This document shows positions 7,670 to 16,148 of a stretch of DNA of 34,855 nucleotides, in pieces. The DNA is from CAZHAX01 sp964530325. GTDB taxonomy: Bacteria > Chloroflexota > Anaerolineae > B4-G1. Numbering within the stretch: the stretch's first letter is position 1; each line of letters begins with the position of its first letter. Location of the stretch: NCBI GenBank assembly GCA_964530325.1, contig CAZHAX010000027.1, forward strand, positions 1 through 34,855. The letters run 5' to 3'. The position numbers and the translations under genes were made by a program. The notes below the pieces were generated by a model. The model saw only the letters and a program-made list of their open reading frames with translations. It was not told where the DNA came from and made no database searches.

Positions 7670-10249
7670 ATGCCCAAGCGCGCGTCGATGCAGATACGCC
7701 TGGCCGCCGCGGTGGCGCTGGCCGGGATGGGCCACTACTACCTCCTGCTCCTCCCCGCCTACTATCGGGACGCGCTGCTCTTCTACGCAGTGGTGACCAT
7801 TCTGCTCATCGGGGCCTACCGCCGGGCCGAGGCTGTGCCGCAAGAAGCTGTCGTCGATTCCGGCGCTCCCCGGTCCCTGGCTGCCGCTGCGTGGGGCTTT
7901 CTGGCGGGCGGGCCGACGAAGGTGAGCGTGGCGGCAATGGCGGCTCTGAACGGGTCGGCCGCGCTGGTCTCCGCCTTGATGGTGCCGCCGGCCGGCGTCG
8001 CGGTCGCCCTGATCCCTTGGATCCTGTCGCTGGTCCCGCTGATTGCCTCCCTTTCCCGGCCTGCGGCCATTACTGGGGATCGGGCGGCCGAGTCGGCGGT
8101 GGAGGCGGAGCAGCAGATCGGCCGCGAACTGGAGCCGGAAACCGGGCTGGTATTCGAGCCGGGGTGGCGGGAGACCGTCCCGGCACTGGCAGGGTGGGTT
8201 CTCCTTTCGGCCGGGCTGTGGCTGGTGGACCTGCGCCAACTGCCAGCCTGGCTTGCCGCCGTGAATCCGTTGGCCGGTGAGCTTACAGCCAGCATGCGGG
8301 TCGACGTGCCGGCGCAGCCGGCTGCCTGGATGCTGGGTCTGGCGATCCTGGCTCTGGGGATGCTCTTCGTATTCCTGAGCCGGGCAGGCGTTGGCGCGCT
8401 CCGAGGCAGTGGCGGGTTTAGCTCCAGCCTGGCGGCAGCCCGGCCGGCGAGCGTGCCGGAGCAGCGGCGTGGGCTCGCGGTCGCCGGCGCGCTCATCTGG
8501 GTGTACTTGGTCCTTGCGGCCGCCGGCGGATCGACCGGACGGCTCATCGGCCCGCTGTGGCTTCTGGCCATAGGTCTGCTTGGGGTCCACTTCTGGCAGG
8601 CAGACCGCTCCCGGAACGTTCGTTTAATCCCTACTAGATTGAGCCGGTCGGTGTGGATGCTCGTGCCCGCACTGGTGGCTGCCCTGCTAGTGCTGCTCTA
8701 CCGGCTGGAGGACGTCCCGGCCAGTTTCTGGGGAGATGAGGGGGCATGCTGGTGGCTGGCTAAGGCCATCGCGGAGGGCCTGCAGAAGAACCCGTTCGCG
8801 CTGGGCGTATACAACGCCCATCCGGTGGCTGTGACGTACTACCACTCTCTGTGGCTGCGGCTCTTCGGCGCCACGCTGTGGAGCTGGCGGCTGGGCTCTG
8901 TCGTGGCCGGCGTACTGGCAATCGTTCCCCTGTTCCTGCTGGCGCGCAGGACGCTGGGGAGCCGCGTCGCCTGGTCCGCCGTGGTTCTGCTTATCGGCAT
9001 GCCGTATTTCCTGGCCTACTCGCGACTCGGTTTCTATGCCATTCAACCGATCATGCCGGCTGCGCTGGCGATCTACCTGCTCGTCGAGGCGGTCGGCCGC
9101 GGCAGCTGGACGCTGGCCTACCTGGCCGGCGTCTCATGCGGGCTGGCCTCACTGGCTTACGCGCCGGGCCACGCTGCATTGGCCATCTCGATGCTGGTGC
9201 TGGCGGCGCTGTTTCTGGCCCGGAAAGGGCTTCGCCGTGTGGTCCTGCTCCTGGCTCTCCTGGTCCTCGTCGGCTGGCTCTGCGCGGCCGGGCCCTTCTT
9301 CCTGGGAACGGGCCTGATCGGCGGCGAGCCTGTAGGCGCCAAGGTGGTAGAGCACTTCATTGGCAACGTGTTCTACGGTGAGACCGTGTTCCCGGACAGC
9401 GAAGTGCCGGCGCTGACGACCTTTGCCCAGGTGGGCCAGGACAAGCTGTTCTTCGACCCAGAGCTGTACGCTCTGCTCGGCGGGCGGGGTCTGGTGCGTA
9501 CGGGGCTCAACGTGGTGTCCGACTTCGTGGTCTACCAGCACTACCTGGTGGGACCCCTGGCCGGGCCGGCGGTGTTGTTCTTCCTGGTGGGGCTGGCCTG
9601 GGCGGTGGCCCGACTGCGCCGATGGGAGATACTGCTCTGGCCCGTCTGGGTCGTCTTGGGGCTGCTGATGTTGAGCGCCTTCAACTCGTTTCCACCACGC
9701 GTGGCCCACCTGGCTGTGATCTTCCCGGCCGTGGCGGCGCTGGGTGCTGTGGGCATCTGGCTGCTGGTGGAGCTCGTGCGGCGCCTCCTGCCCTTCCGCT
9801 GGGTCGACGCTATCGGGGTGGCGGTGACGGTCGCAGTGGCTTGCTTCGGCCTCTACGCCTACTTCGTGGAGATGCCGGAGAGGTATCCACCGGGGCTGGA
9901 CAGCGTCATACTATGGAGAGCGATGGACGCGGAGCCGGGCACCAGCTTCGTCTATATCTCGGACCCGGCTCACCCGTTTGGATACCGGAAGTGGGGCATG
10001 CCCGACTACGACCTGGGCTTCGAGCTGAGGGCGACCATTCAGGAAGTGCCGCGCGACGAGCTTGCGGAGACCGACCTGGTGGGGCTGTGCGGCGGCAAGT
10101 GCAGCGTGTTCTTCGTGCCGGACGAAGAGGGCAGCATACTGGAGCAGGTTGAAGCTCAACTGGGCCCGGGGAACGCGGTCGAGCACGAGGACTACGGAGG
10201 GCAGACGATCGGCGTGGAGTTCGTGCCTGAGGCGGGGGAAACCGGGTAG
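7670..10249 (+). CDS. Polytopic GT39-like glycosyltransferase
   Basis: The protein is about 859 residues. Three consecutive ATGs lie at 7664, 7667 and 7670; GGGAG at 7659-7663 favours the last. The N-terminal third holds several hydrophobic segments and a loop, probably a membrane domain of its own. Around residue 345 begins a classic PMT/ArnT-like GT-C core: RLEDVPASFWGDEGACWWLAKAIAEG with the catalytic-loop Asp-Glu, then HPVAVTYYHSLWLRLFG and many transmembrane helices. The last ~150 residues form a soluble domain that should lie outside the cytoplasmic membrane. GT39-type enzymes transfer a sugar from a polyprenyl-phosphate donor to protein or lipid on the outer face of the membrane. The substrate here is unknown. 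The stop is three bases before the next gene, which encodes a second such enzyme. Confidence 0.8.
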   Translation: MPKRASMQIRLAAAVALAGMGHYYLLLLPAYYRDALLFYAVVTILLIGAYRRAEAVPQEAVVDSGAPRSLAAAAWGFLAGGPTKVSVAAMAALNGSAALVSALMVPPAGVAVALIPWILSLVPLIASLSRPAAITGDRAAESAVEAEQQIGRELEPETGLVFEPGWRETVPALAGWVLLSAGLWLVDLRQLPAWLAAVNPLAGELTASMRVDVPAQPAAWMLGLAILALGMLFVFLSRAGVGALRGSGGFSSSLAAARPASVPEQRRGLAVAGALIWVYLVLAAAGGSTGRLIGPLWLLAIGLLGVHFWQADRSRNVRLIPTRLSRSVWMLVPALVAALLVLLYRLEDVPASFWGDEGACWWLAKAIAEGLQKNPFALGVYNAHPVAVTYYHSLWLRLFGATLWSWRLGSVVAGVLAIVPLFLLARRTLGSRVAWSAVVLLIGMPYFLAYSRLGFYAIQPIMPAALAIYLLVEAVGRGSWTLAYLAGVSCGLASLAYAPGHAALAISMLVLAALFLARKGLRRVVLLLALLVLVGWLCAAGPFFLGTGLIGGEPVGAKVVEHFIGNVFYGETVFPDSEVPALTTFAQVGQDKLFFDPELYALLGGRGLVRTGLNVVSDFVVYQHYLVGPLAGPAVLFFLVGLAWAVARLRRWEILLWPVWVVLGLLMLSAFNSFPPRVAHLAVIFPAVAALGAVGIWLLVELVRRLLPFRWVDAIGVAVTVAVACFGLYAYFVEMPERYPPGLDSVILWRAMDAEPGTSFVYISDPAHPFGYRKWGMPDYDLGFELRATIQEVPRDELAETDLVGLCGGKCSVFFVPDEEGSILEQVEAQLGPGNAVEHEDYGGQTIGVEFVPEAGETG

Positions 10250-10252
10250 CGG

Positions 10253-13200
10253 ATGGGCGGTCGGGAGGGGCATTTGGCGGGCGAAGAACGGAAGCATTGG
10301 TCCGGCAGGCTGGAGACGGCGCTGCTGCTTGCCGCGATCCTTACAGTTGCGCTTGGCCTGCGTATCCACAAGCTCGATTGGGATGAGGGGAAGCACCTCC
10401 ATCCGGACGAGCGATTCCTGACCGGCGTGGCCGGCAACATCGGCTTGCCGCAGACCTGGGCCGAGTTCTTCGACACCGCCAGCTCGCCGCTGAATCCGTA
10501 CAACCGGGGTGTAGATCATCTCTACTACGGCACGCTGCCCGTCTTCGCTGCTCGGTATGCCGGAGAGTGGTTCAACAAGGGCTGCGGAGAGGATCCAGCC
10601 TGGCTTCCGCGTATCGCCGGGCGCCTGCTCTTGGGTGCAGACGAGGAGTGCTCGGTGGGCCGCTACAGCGGGTACGACGGGGTCTACCTGGTGGGCCGGC
10701 TGCTCTCGGCAGTGGCGGACGTGGGAGCGCTTCTCTTCGCCTTGCTTGTCGCCCAGCGCCTCTACGGTGCCCGCGTTGCTCTGTTGGCGGCAGCCCTGGG
10801 CGCGCTGGCCGTCTTCCCGATTCAGCATTCCCACTTCTTCGCCGTCGACAACATGGCCACCCTCTTCGTGCTGGCCGGGCTCTACTTCGTCGTGTGCGCT
10901 GCCCAGAGCGGCGGCTGGTGGAGCTTCGGCCTGGCCGGCGTTTCCTGCGCGCTGGCGATCAGCTGCAAGATGAGCACCTTTCCTCTAGTGCTCGCGGTGC
11001 CGCTCGCCGCTTTCCTGTGGTGGCGAGGGACCGGACGGCGGGCTGAGCCCGGCTCACCGGAGGACGATGGCGGGCCGGGGCGACGGCCGGAGGTCAAGCA
11101 GGTGCTGCTCCGGCTGGTGCTGGCAGGCGTTCTGCTCCTGATCTTCTTCCGCCTCGGTCTTCCCTACGCCTTCCAGGGCCCTGGCTTCCTCGGGGTGAGC
11201 ATCAACGTTCGCTGGCTATTCGACATGGGCGACATAGCGGCGATCACGACGAGCGGCGCTTCCGACTTACCCTACGCGCGGCAATGGGCCGGCCGCGCCC
11301 CGATCCTCTTCCAGTGGGTGAGCATGGTCGTCTGGGGGCTGGGTATTCCGCTGGGTGTAACCTGCTGGGCAGGCTGGGCCCTGGCGGGAATCGAAATGCT
11401 GCGGGGGCGGGCGGTCGAGTGCCAGCGGCGGCCCATGCGCCATCTGATCCCCTGGCTGTGGATCGCCGTCTTCTTCGTGTACCAGTCCGTGCTGTGGTTC
11501 AAGACGATGCGCTACGAGCTGCCCGTATACTACGTGCTGACCATCTTCGCCGCCTACGCTGTGTGCCGCCTGGCCTGCTGGGGTCGAGAGGGGAAGTGGA
11601 GGCGGCGGATCACGCTGACCCTGCTGGTGGTGCTCATTGGTGGGACGTTCTATTGGGCAGTGGCCTTCATGCACATCTACTCCGAGCCTGTGACGCGCGT
11701 CACGGCTTCCTACTGGATCCTGGAGAACGTCCCCGCGGGCTCGGAACTCGCCTGCGAAGGCTGGGACGACGACCTTCCGCTGTGGGTGGGAGGGGGTCCC
11801 ACGTACCCGAGCGACTATCATGTCTTCAAGATGGAGCACTACGACGAGGACACGGAGGAGAAGCGGCAGCGGCTCTACGAATGGCTGGATCAGGCCGACT
11901 ACATCCTGCTCACGAGCAACCGGCTCTACGCGTCGATCCCCCGCCTTCCGGAGCGGTACCCGCTGACCACCGAGTACTACAGGACGCTGTTTGCTGGGGA
12001 GCTGGGCTTCGAGCTGGCGGCCGAGTTCACTTCCTACCCGGCGCTGTGGCCGTTCCGCTTCCCCGACCAGGAGAATCCCTTCGAGGACGTAATGGTCGAG
12101 GCGGAGTACGTCCACCAGACGGAGCCGCCGGTGAGCATCCTGCTGCCGGCAGCCGACGAGGCCTTCAGCGTCTACGATCACCCGCGTGTGCTCATCTTCC
12201 GGAAGACGGAGCAGTACTCACGCGCGCTGGCGCAGGCGCGGCTCGGCTGGATCGACGTGGAGAACGCGCGTCACGGCCAGGATCCGACGACAGTGGGCGA
12301 GAAGGAACTGACCCTCGAGATCCCGGAGGAGACCTGGGAGGAGCAGAAGGCAGGCGGCACGTGGAATGAGACGTTCGACAGGGACTCCCTGCTGAATCGC
12401 TACCCCGGCCTCGCTGCCGTCGCCTGGTGGCTCGTAGTCGCCTTGCTGGGCTGGCTGGCCTTTCCCATCGTCTTCGTCGCGCTGCCGCGGCTGCGTGATC
12501 GCGGCTACGGCGTGGCGCGGGTGCTGGCGCTCCTGATCGTGGCCTATTTCACCTGGCTGCTGGCGAGCGAGCACGTCCTGCCGAACACGCGGGGGACGAT
12601 ACTGCGCGTGGTGGCCGTGCTGGCGCTGGTAGGCGCGGGCCTGGCCTGGCTGAAGAGACGGGAGCTGCGGGCGTTCCTCCAGGCCAGATGGCGGCTGCTG
12701 CTTCTTGCGGAAGCGATATTCCTGGGCCTCTACGCAGGCTGGCTCGTCGTGCAGCTCCTACACCCGGACCTGTGGCACGCCTGGAAGGGCGGCGAGAGGC
12801 CCATGGACTTCGCCTACTTCAACGCGGTCATCAAGTCGACCTGGTTCCCGCCCTACAACCCCTGGTTCTCCGGGAGCTACATCAACTACTACTACTTCGG
12901 CTACGTGATCGTCGGCTCGCTGACCAAGCTGATGGGGACGGTGCCGGCGATCGCCTACAATCTGATTGTACCGCTATTGGCAGCCCTGACCGGCGCCGCC
13001 GCCTTCTCTGTGGCCTACAACCTGTTTGGCGGCCCCAAGCGGGGGGCACGGCTGGCGGGAGTGATGGCCATGGCCTTCACCGTTCTCATCGGCAACCTGG
13101 GAACGGTAGGCCTGCTGGTGGGCCAGCTGATTTCGCTGGGCGGAGAGGTGCCTTTCCAGAGCACGATACCGGGCTTTCCGCAGGCGGTAGCGGCACTAAT

Positions 13201-14743
13201 CGGACTGGGGCGTCTCTTCCTCGGCCAGACATTCCCGCTTGGGCCTGGGTCCGACGTCTGGTACTGGGCGCCGACGAGGATGATTCCACACCCGCCCGCG
13301 GAGGCGGTGCCGATCGCTGAGTTCCCTGCCTTCACCTTCCTCTTCGGCGATCTGCACGCCCACATGATCGCGCTGCCGCTGGCGCTGATGGCCGTCCTGC
13401 TGGCCGTGCATTGGGCCCGGTGCCGGAAGTCCCGCTGGCCGAGCCTGCTCGTCGGCGGCCTGGTGATCGGCGCGCTGTGGCCGACTAACACCTGGGACTA
13501 CCCGGGCTACCTGGTGCTCGGCCTGGCCGGGCTGGCGGTGGGGCTGTGGCCGAAGCGGGGACTGCGGAGCGGCGATCTCAAGCGGCGGCTGGGCATTCTC
13601 GTGCTCCAGGGCGGCGTTCTGCTGGTGCTGACCCGGCTGCTCTACCTGCCCTACATTGAGAACTACGCCGCGGGCTACACGACGATCGATCCGTGGGAGG
13701 GTTCGCGCACGCCGCTGCTGATCTACCTGGCAATCCACGGCGTGATGCTCTTCCCAATCTTCACACGGCTGGTGATCGAGACCTCGAGGAGAACGGGCAA
13801 TGCCGGACGGGGCGCGCTGACGGCGGTTCTGCTGGGCGGCGCGGTGGTGGTGGCGCTGGCGCTGGGCCTGAACGGCATCCAGGTGGCGCTACTTGTCCTT
13901 CCGGCCGCGGCGCTGGTGGCGCTGCTAGTTCTGGCCCCGAGTATGCCTGCGAACAGGCGATTGATGTGGCTGATGGTCGGGCTGGCGCTGTCGCTCTCGC
14001 TGGTCGTGGAGATCGTCGTGCTCAGGGGCGACATCAGCCGCATGAACACCGTCTTCAAGTTCTACCTGCAGGCCTGGCTACTCCTCGCGGCCGCGGCCGG
14101 CGTCTCTGTGGCCTGGGTGCGCGAGCAGGCGCGCTGCTGGCCGGAGAAGAGCCGGCGGCTGTGGTGGGGTGCGATGGCGGCGCTCATCGTCGGCGGGGCG
14201 CTCTACCTGCCGTTCGGCGTCCGCACTCGGGCCCTGGAACGGACGTCGCCCGAGACCGGGCTGACGCTCGACGGCATGGCCTTCATGGAGGACGGCGCGG
14301 TGCCCGGGCCAACCCGAACTATCGAGCTGCGCGGTGACTACGAAGCGATCCGCTACATGCAGGACGAGATCGAGGGCTCGCCGGTGATCATGGAGTGGGC
14401 GGGGATCGGCTACTACGATTGGTCGAGCCGGGTCTCGATCCACACCGGGCTGCCGGCGGTCATTGGCTGGGGCTGGCACGAGATCCAGCAGCGGGCCACG
14501 CTGCCCGCGGAGATGGTCCACGAAAGGCGGTCGGACGTGGCCGAGTTCTACGAAACGACCGACATTGCCCTGGCGGTGGCCATACTAGAGCGGTACGACG
14601 TGAGCTACGTGTACGTCGGCGAGTTCGAGCGGGACGAGCACGATCCGGCCGGCATCGCCAAGTTCGAGCAGATGGCCTCTCAGGGTCTGCTGAAGGTCTG
14701 GTACGACGCGCTCGGGGTGACGATATACGAGGTGGTGCGCTAG
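10253..14743 (+). CDS. GT39-like and DUF2298 fusion membrane protein
   Basis: This 1496-residue protein has two membrane modules. Residues ~20-480 look like a GT39/PMT-type glycosyltransferase: LDWDEGKHLHPDERFLTGVAGNI carries the acidic first-loop motif, and helices follow. Residues ~480-690 form a soluble extracytoplasmic part. From about residue 720 to the end runs a DUF2298 (Chlor_Arch_YYY) module, recognised by MDFAYFNAVIKSTWFPPYNPW, SGSYINYYYFGYVIVGSLTKLMG and FLFGDLHAHMIALPLALMA. DUF2298 is itself thought to be a GT-C-like membrane transferase, found mainly in Chloroflexi and archaea. Joining both suggests two linked transfer steps in building a surface glycan or glycoprotein. Start and stop of the pair are only three bases apart, so the two genes are very likely co-translated. 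No matching sugar-donor genes lie nearby. Confidence 0.85.
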   Translation: MGGREGHLAGEERKHWSGRLETALLLAAILTVALGLRIHKLDWDEGKHLHPDERFLTGVAGNIGLPQTWAEFFDTASSPLNPYNRGVDHLYYGTLPVFAARYAGEWFNKGCGEDPAWLPRIAGRLLLGADEECSVGRYSGYDGVYLVGRLLSAVADVGALLFALLVAQRLYGARVALLAAALGALAVFPIQHSHFFAVDNMATLFVLAGLYFVVCAAQSGGWWSFGLAGVSCALAISCKMSTFPLVLAVPLAAFLWWRGTGRRAEPGSPEDDGGPGRRPEVKQVLLRLVLAGVLLLIFFRLGLPYAFQGPGFLGVSINVRWLFDMGDIAAITTSGASDLPYARQWAGRAPILFQWVSMVVWGLGIPLGVTCWAGWALAGIEMLRGRAVECQRRPMRHLIPWLWIAVFFVYQSVLWFKTMRYELPVYYVLTIFAAYAVCRLACWGREGKWRRRITLTLLVVLIGGTFYWAVAFMHIYSEPVTRVTASYWILENVPAGSELACEGWDDDLPLWVGGGPTYPSDYHVFKMEHYDEDTEEKRQRLYEWLDQADYILLTSNRLYASIPRLPERYPLTTEYYRTLFAGELGFELAAEFTSYPALWPFRFPDQENPFEDVMVEAEYVHQTEPPVSILLPAADEAFSVYDHPRVLIFRKTEQYSRALAQARLGWIDVENARHGQDPTTVGEKELTLEIPEETWEEQKAGGTWNETFDRDSLLNRYPGLAAVAWWLVVALLGWLAFPIVFVALPRLRDRGYGVARVLALLIVAYFTWLLASEHVLPNTRGTILRVVAVLALVGAGLAWLKRRELRAFLQARWRLLLLAEAIFLGLYAGWLVVQLLHPDLWHAWKGGERPMDFAYFNAVIKSTWFPPYNPWFSGSYINYYYFGYVIVGSLTKLMGTVPAIAYNLIVPLLAALTGAAAFSVAYNLFGGPKRGARLAGVMAMAFTVLIGNLGTVGLLVGQLISLGGEVPFQSTIPGFPQAVAALIGLGRLFLGQTFPLGPGSDVWYWAPTRMIPHPPAEAVPIAEFPAFTFLFGDLHAHMIALPLALMAVLLAVHWARCRKSRWPSLLVGGLVIGALWPTNTWDYPGYLVLGLAGLAVGLWPKRGLRSGDLKRRLGILVLQGGVLLVLTRLLYLPYIENYAAGYTTIDPWEGSRTPLLIYLAIHGVMLFPIFTRLVIETSRRTGNAGRGALTAVLLGGAVVVALALGLNGIQVALLVLPAAALVALLVLAPSMPANRRLMWLMVGLALSLSLVVEIVVLRGDISRMNTVFKFYLQAWLLLAAAAGVSVAWVREQARCWPEKSRRLWWGAMAALIVGGALYLPFGVRTRALERTSPETGLTLDGMAFMEDGAVPGPTRTIELRGDYEAIRYMQDEIEGSPVIMEWAGIGYYDWSSRVSIHTGLPAVIGWGWHEIQQRATLPAEMVHERRSDVAEFYETTDIALAVAILERYDVSYVYVGEFERDEHDPAGIAKFEQMASQGLLKVWYDALGVTIYEVVR

Positions 14744-14747
14744 CCCT

Positions 14748-14762
14748 GCGGCGGTCCGCCGC
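14748..14762. terminator. Short GC hairpin between convergent genes
   Basis: GCGGC (14748-14752) pairs with GCCGC (14758-14762) around a 5-nt loop. It fills nearly the whole 19-base gap between the converging glycosyltransferase and radical-SAM genes. It is short and lacks a T-run, so the call rests mainly on position. Confidence 0.3.
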
Positions 14763-16145
14763 CTAGGCCGGTTGGGCGGCCACTGGCTGGGCCTCGGCCT
14801 CGCCGCTCCTGGACTGGTGCTGCAGGTAGAGCGGGCATCCTCCGCCGCAGAGGTCGAACTCGGGGCAGGAACGGCACTTCTCGGGCGCGTATCTCCTCTC
14901 CCGGAGCGATCGCGCCAGGTCGTGGTTCCATATTCCATCCCAGTCGTCGCGCAGGATGTGGCCGAGCGGCTCGTAGTAGCTCTGGCAGGGCAGTACCAGC
15001 CCGTTCGGCTCGATGCACATGTTGTAGAGTGCCGCCGTGCAGGCCTTCACCCCCAGCTCCAGCTGCAGCGGCGAGAGCGCGCAGTACTGGGTGGGAGTGT
15101 ACCAGATCAGCCTTAGGCCGTGCTCGCCAGCTGCCCGCCGTACTTCGTTGAGCACCGGCACGAGTTCGCCCTCGCGGAAGCCTGTCCCCACCTCCAGCCC
15201 CCGGCCGGAGTAGATGAGGCTGTTGCAGGAGAACGTGGGGACGCCGAGCGAGGCGATGAAGGCCACCGTCTCCACAATCCCCGGCACGTTCTCTCTGGTA
15301 AGTGTGGTGTTCGTCGTCGTGTACAGCCCGGTGGCGACGGCGTTACGGACCCCTCCAACGGTCTCCGCCCAGGCTCCTGGAGCGGCCACCATGAGGTCGT
15401 GCACGGCCGCGTCGTGCGATTCGAGTGTGATCTGGGCGTGATCGAGGCCGGCGGCGACGAGGTTGGCGGTATAGGCGGCGTCCGCAAGGCGGCGGCCGTT
15501 GGTGAGCAGGCCGGTGACGATGCCCTTGCCCTGAGCGTAGGCCACGAGCTCGGGCAGGTCTACGCGCAGCGTGGCCTCGCCGCCGGTGAAGCAGACGTGG
15601 GGGACGCCGATATCCCAGACCCGGTCGATGACCTCCTTCCAGGAGGCGGCATCCATCTCCGGGTGATCGGCTGGACGAGCAACGTAGCAGTGAGGGCAGC
15701 GGTTGTTGCAGCGGTAGGTGAGGGCCAGGTCGAAGCGGTAGGGCGCGGAGACCGGTATGGAGAATGGATCGACGCGCTCCATGTCCAGTCCGTGGATGGG
15801 GCAGATAGTCTGGTCGGGCGAGAGCAGGGCGCTGATCTGTTCGCTCGTCCGGGTGTAGTCGGCCTCGGCGGTGGCGGCGTCGACGCGGAAGCGCTTGCGG
15901 ATTGCTTCGATCGCCTCTGCCTGGGGCACCTCGTCGAGGATCAGCCGGGCGAACTCGACGGCCGTCTGATTGAGGTGGAGTATGCGCGAGGCGTTGATGA
16001 TCAGATGGCCGCGGCCTCCCTGCTCGACGCGCAGGTGGATGCTCACACGGGAGCCGTCGCTATCCGAGCGCTGGTAGGCATGCAGCCCGGGCGGCAGGGG
16101 CTGTGGTGAGGTGAACCGGCTGCGGATGCGCGCCAGGAGCGACAG
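14763..16145 (-). CDS. PqqD-like/radical SAM/SPASM peptide-modifying enzyme
   Basis: The protein is 460 residues from a probable CTG start at 16145. Residues ~45-110 form a PqqD/RRE-like peptide-binding domain (HLIINASRILHLNQTAVEFA). The radical SAM core carries LTYRCNNRCPHC, with Cys 146, 150 and 153 for the SAM cluster, and the SAM-binding CFTGGEATLR. The C-terminal SPASM part has Cys near 369, 377, 387, 424, 427, 433 and 437 (CRSCPEFDLCGGGC). Enzymes of this type modify ribosomal peptides, for example by Cys thioether or C-C links. The only standard start, GTG 16046, would cut into a region that aligns with the paralogue at 19252-20490. There MSLLQRAR matches (L)SLLARIR exactly at the CTG, with GGAGG ten bases upstream inside the end of the preceding gene. 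The nearest plausible substrate is the Cys-Ala-tailed protein just upstream. Confidence 0.85.
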   Translation of the reverse strand: MSLLARIRSRFTSPQPLPPGLHAYQRSDSDGSRVSIHLRVEQGGRGHLIINASRILHLNQTAVEFARLILDEVPQAEAIEAIRKRFRVDAATAEADYTRTSEQISALLSPDQTICPIHGLDMERVDPFSIPVSAPYRFDLALTYRCNNRCPHCYVARPADHPEMDAASWKEVIDRVWDIGVPHVCFTGGEATLRVDLPELVAYAQGKGIVTGLLTNGRRLADAAYTANLVAAGLDHAQITLESHDAAVHDLMVAAPGAWAETVGGVRNAVATGLYTTTNTTLTRENVPGIVETVAFIASLGVPTFSCNSLIYSGRGLEVGTGFREGELVPVLNEVRRAAGEHGLRLIWYTPTQYCALSPLQLELGVKACTAALYNMCIEPNGLVLPCQSYYEPLGHILRDDWDGIWNHDLARSLRERRYAPEKCRSCPEFDLCGGGCPLYLQHQSRSGEAEAQPVAAQPA

Positions 16146-16148
16146 CGA

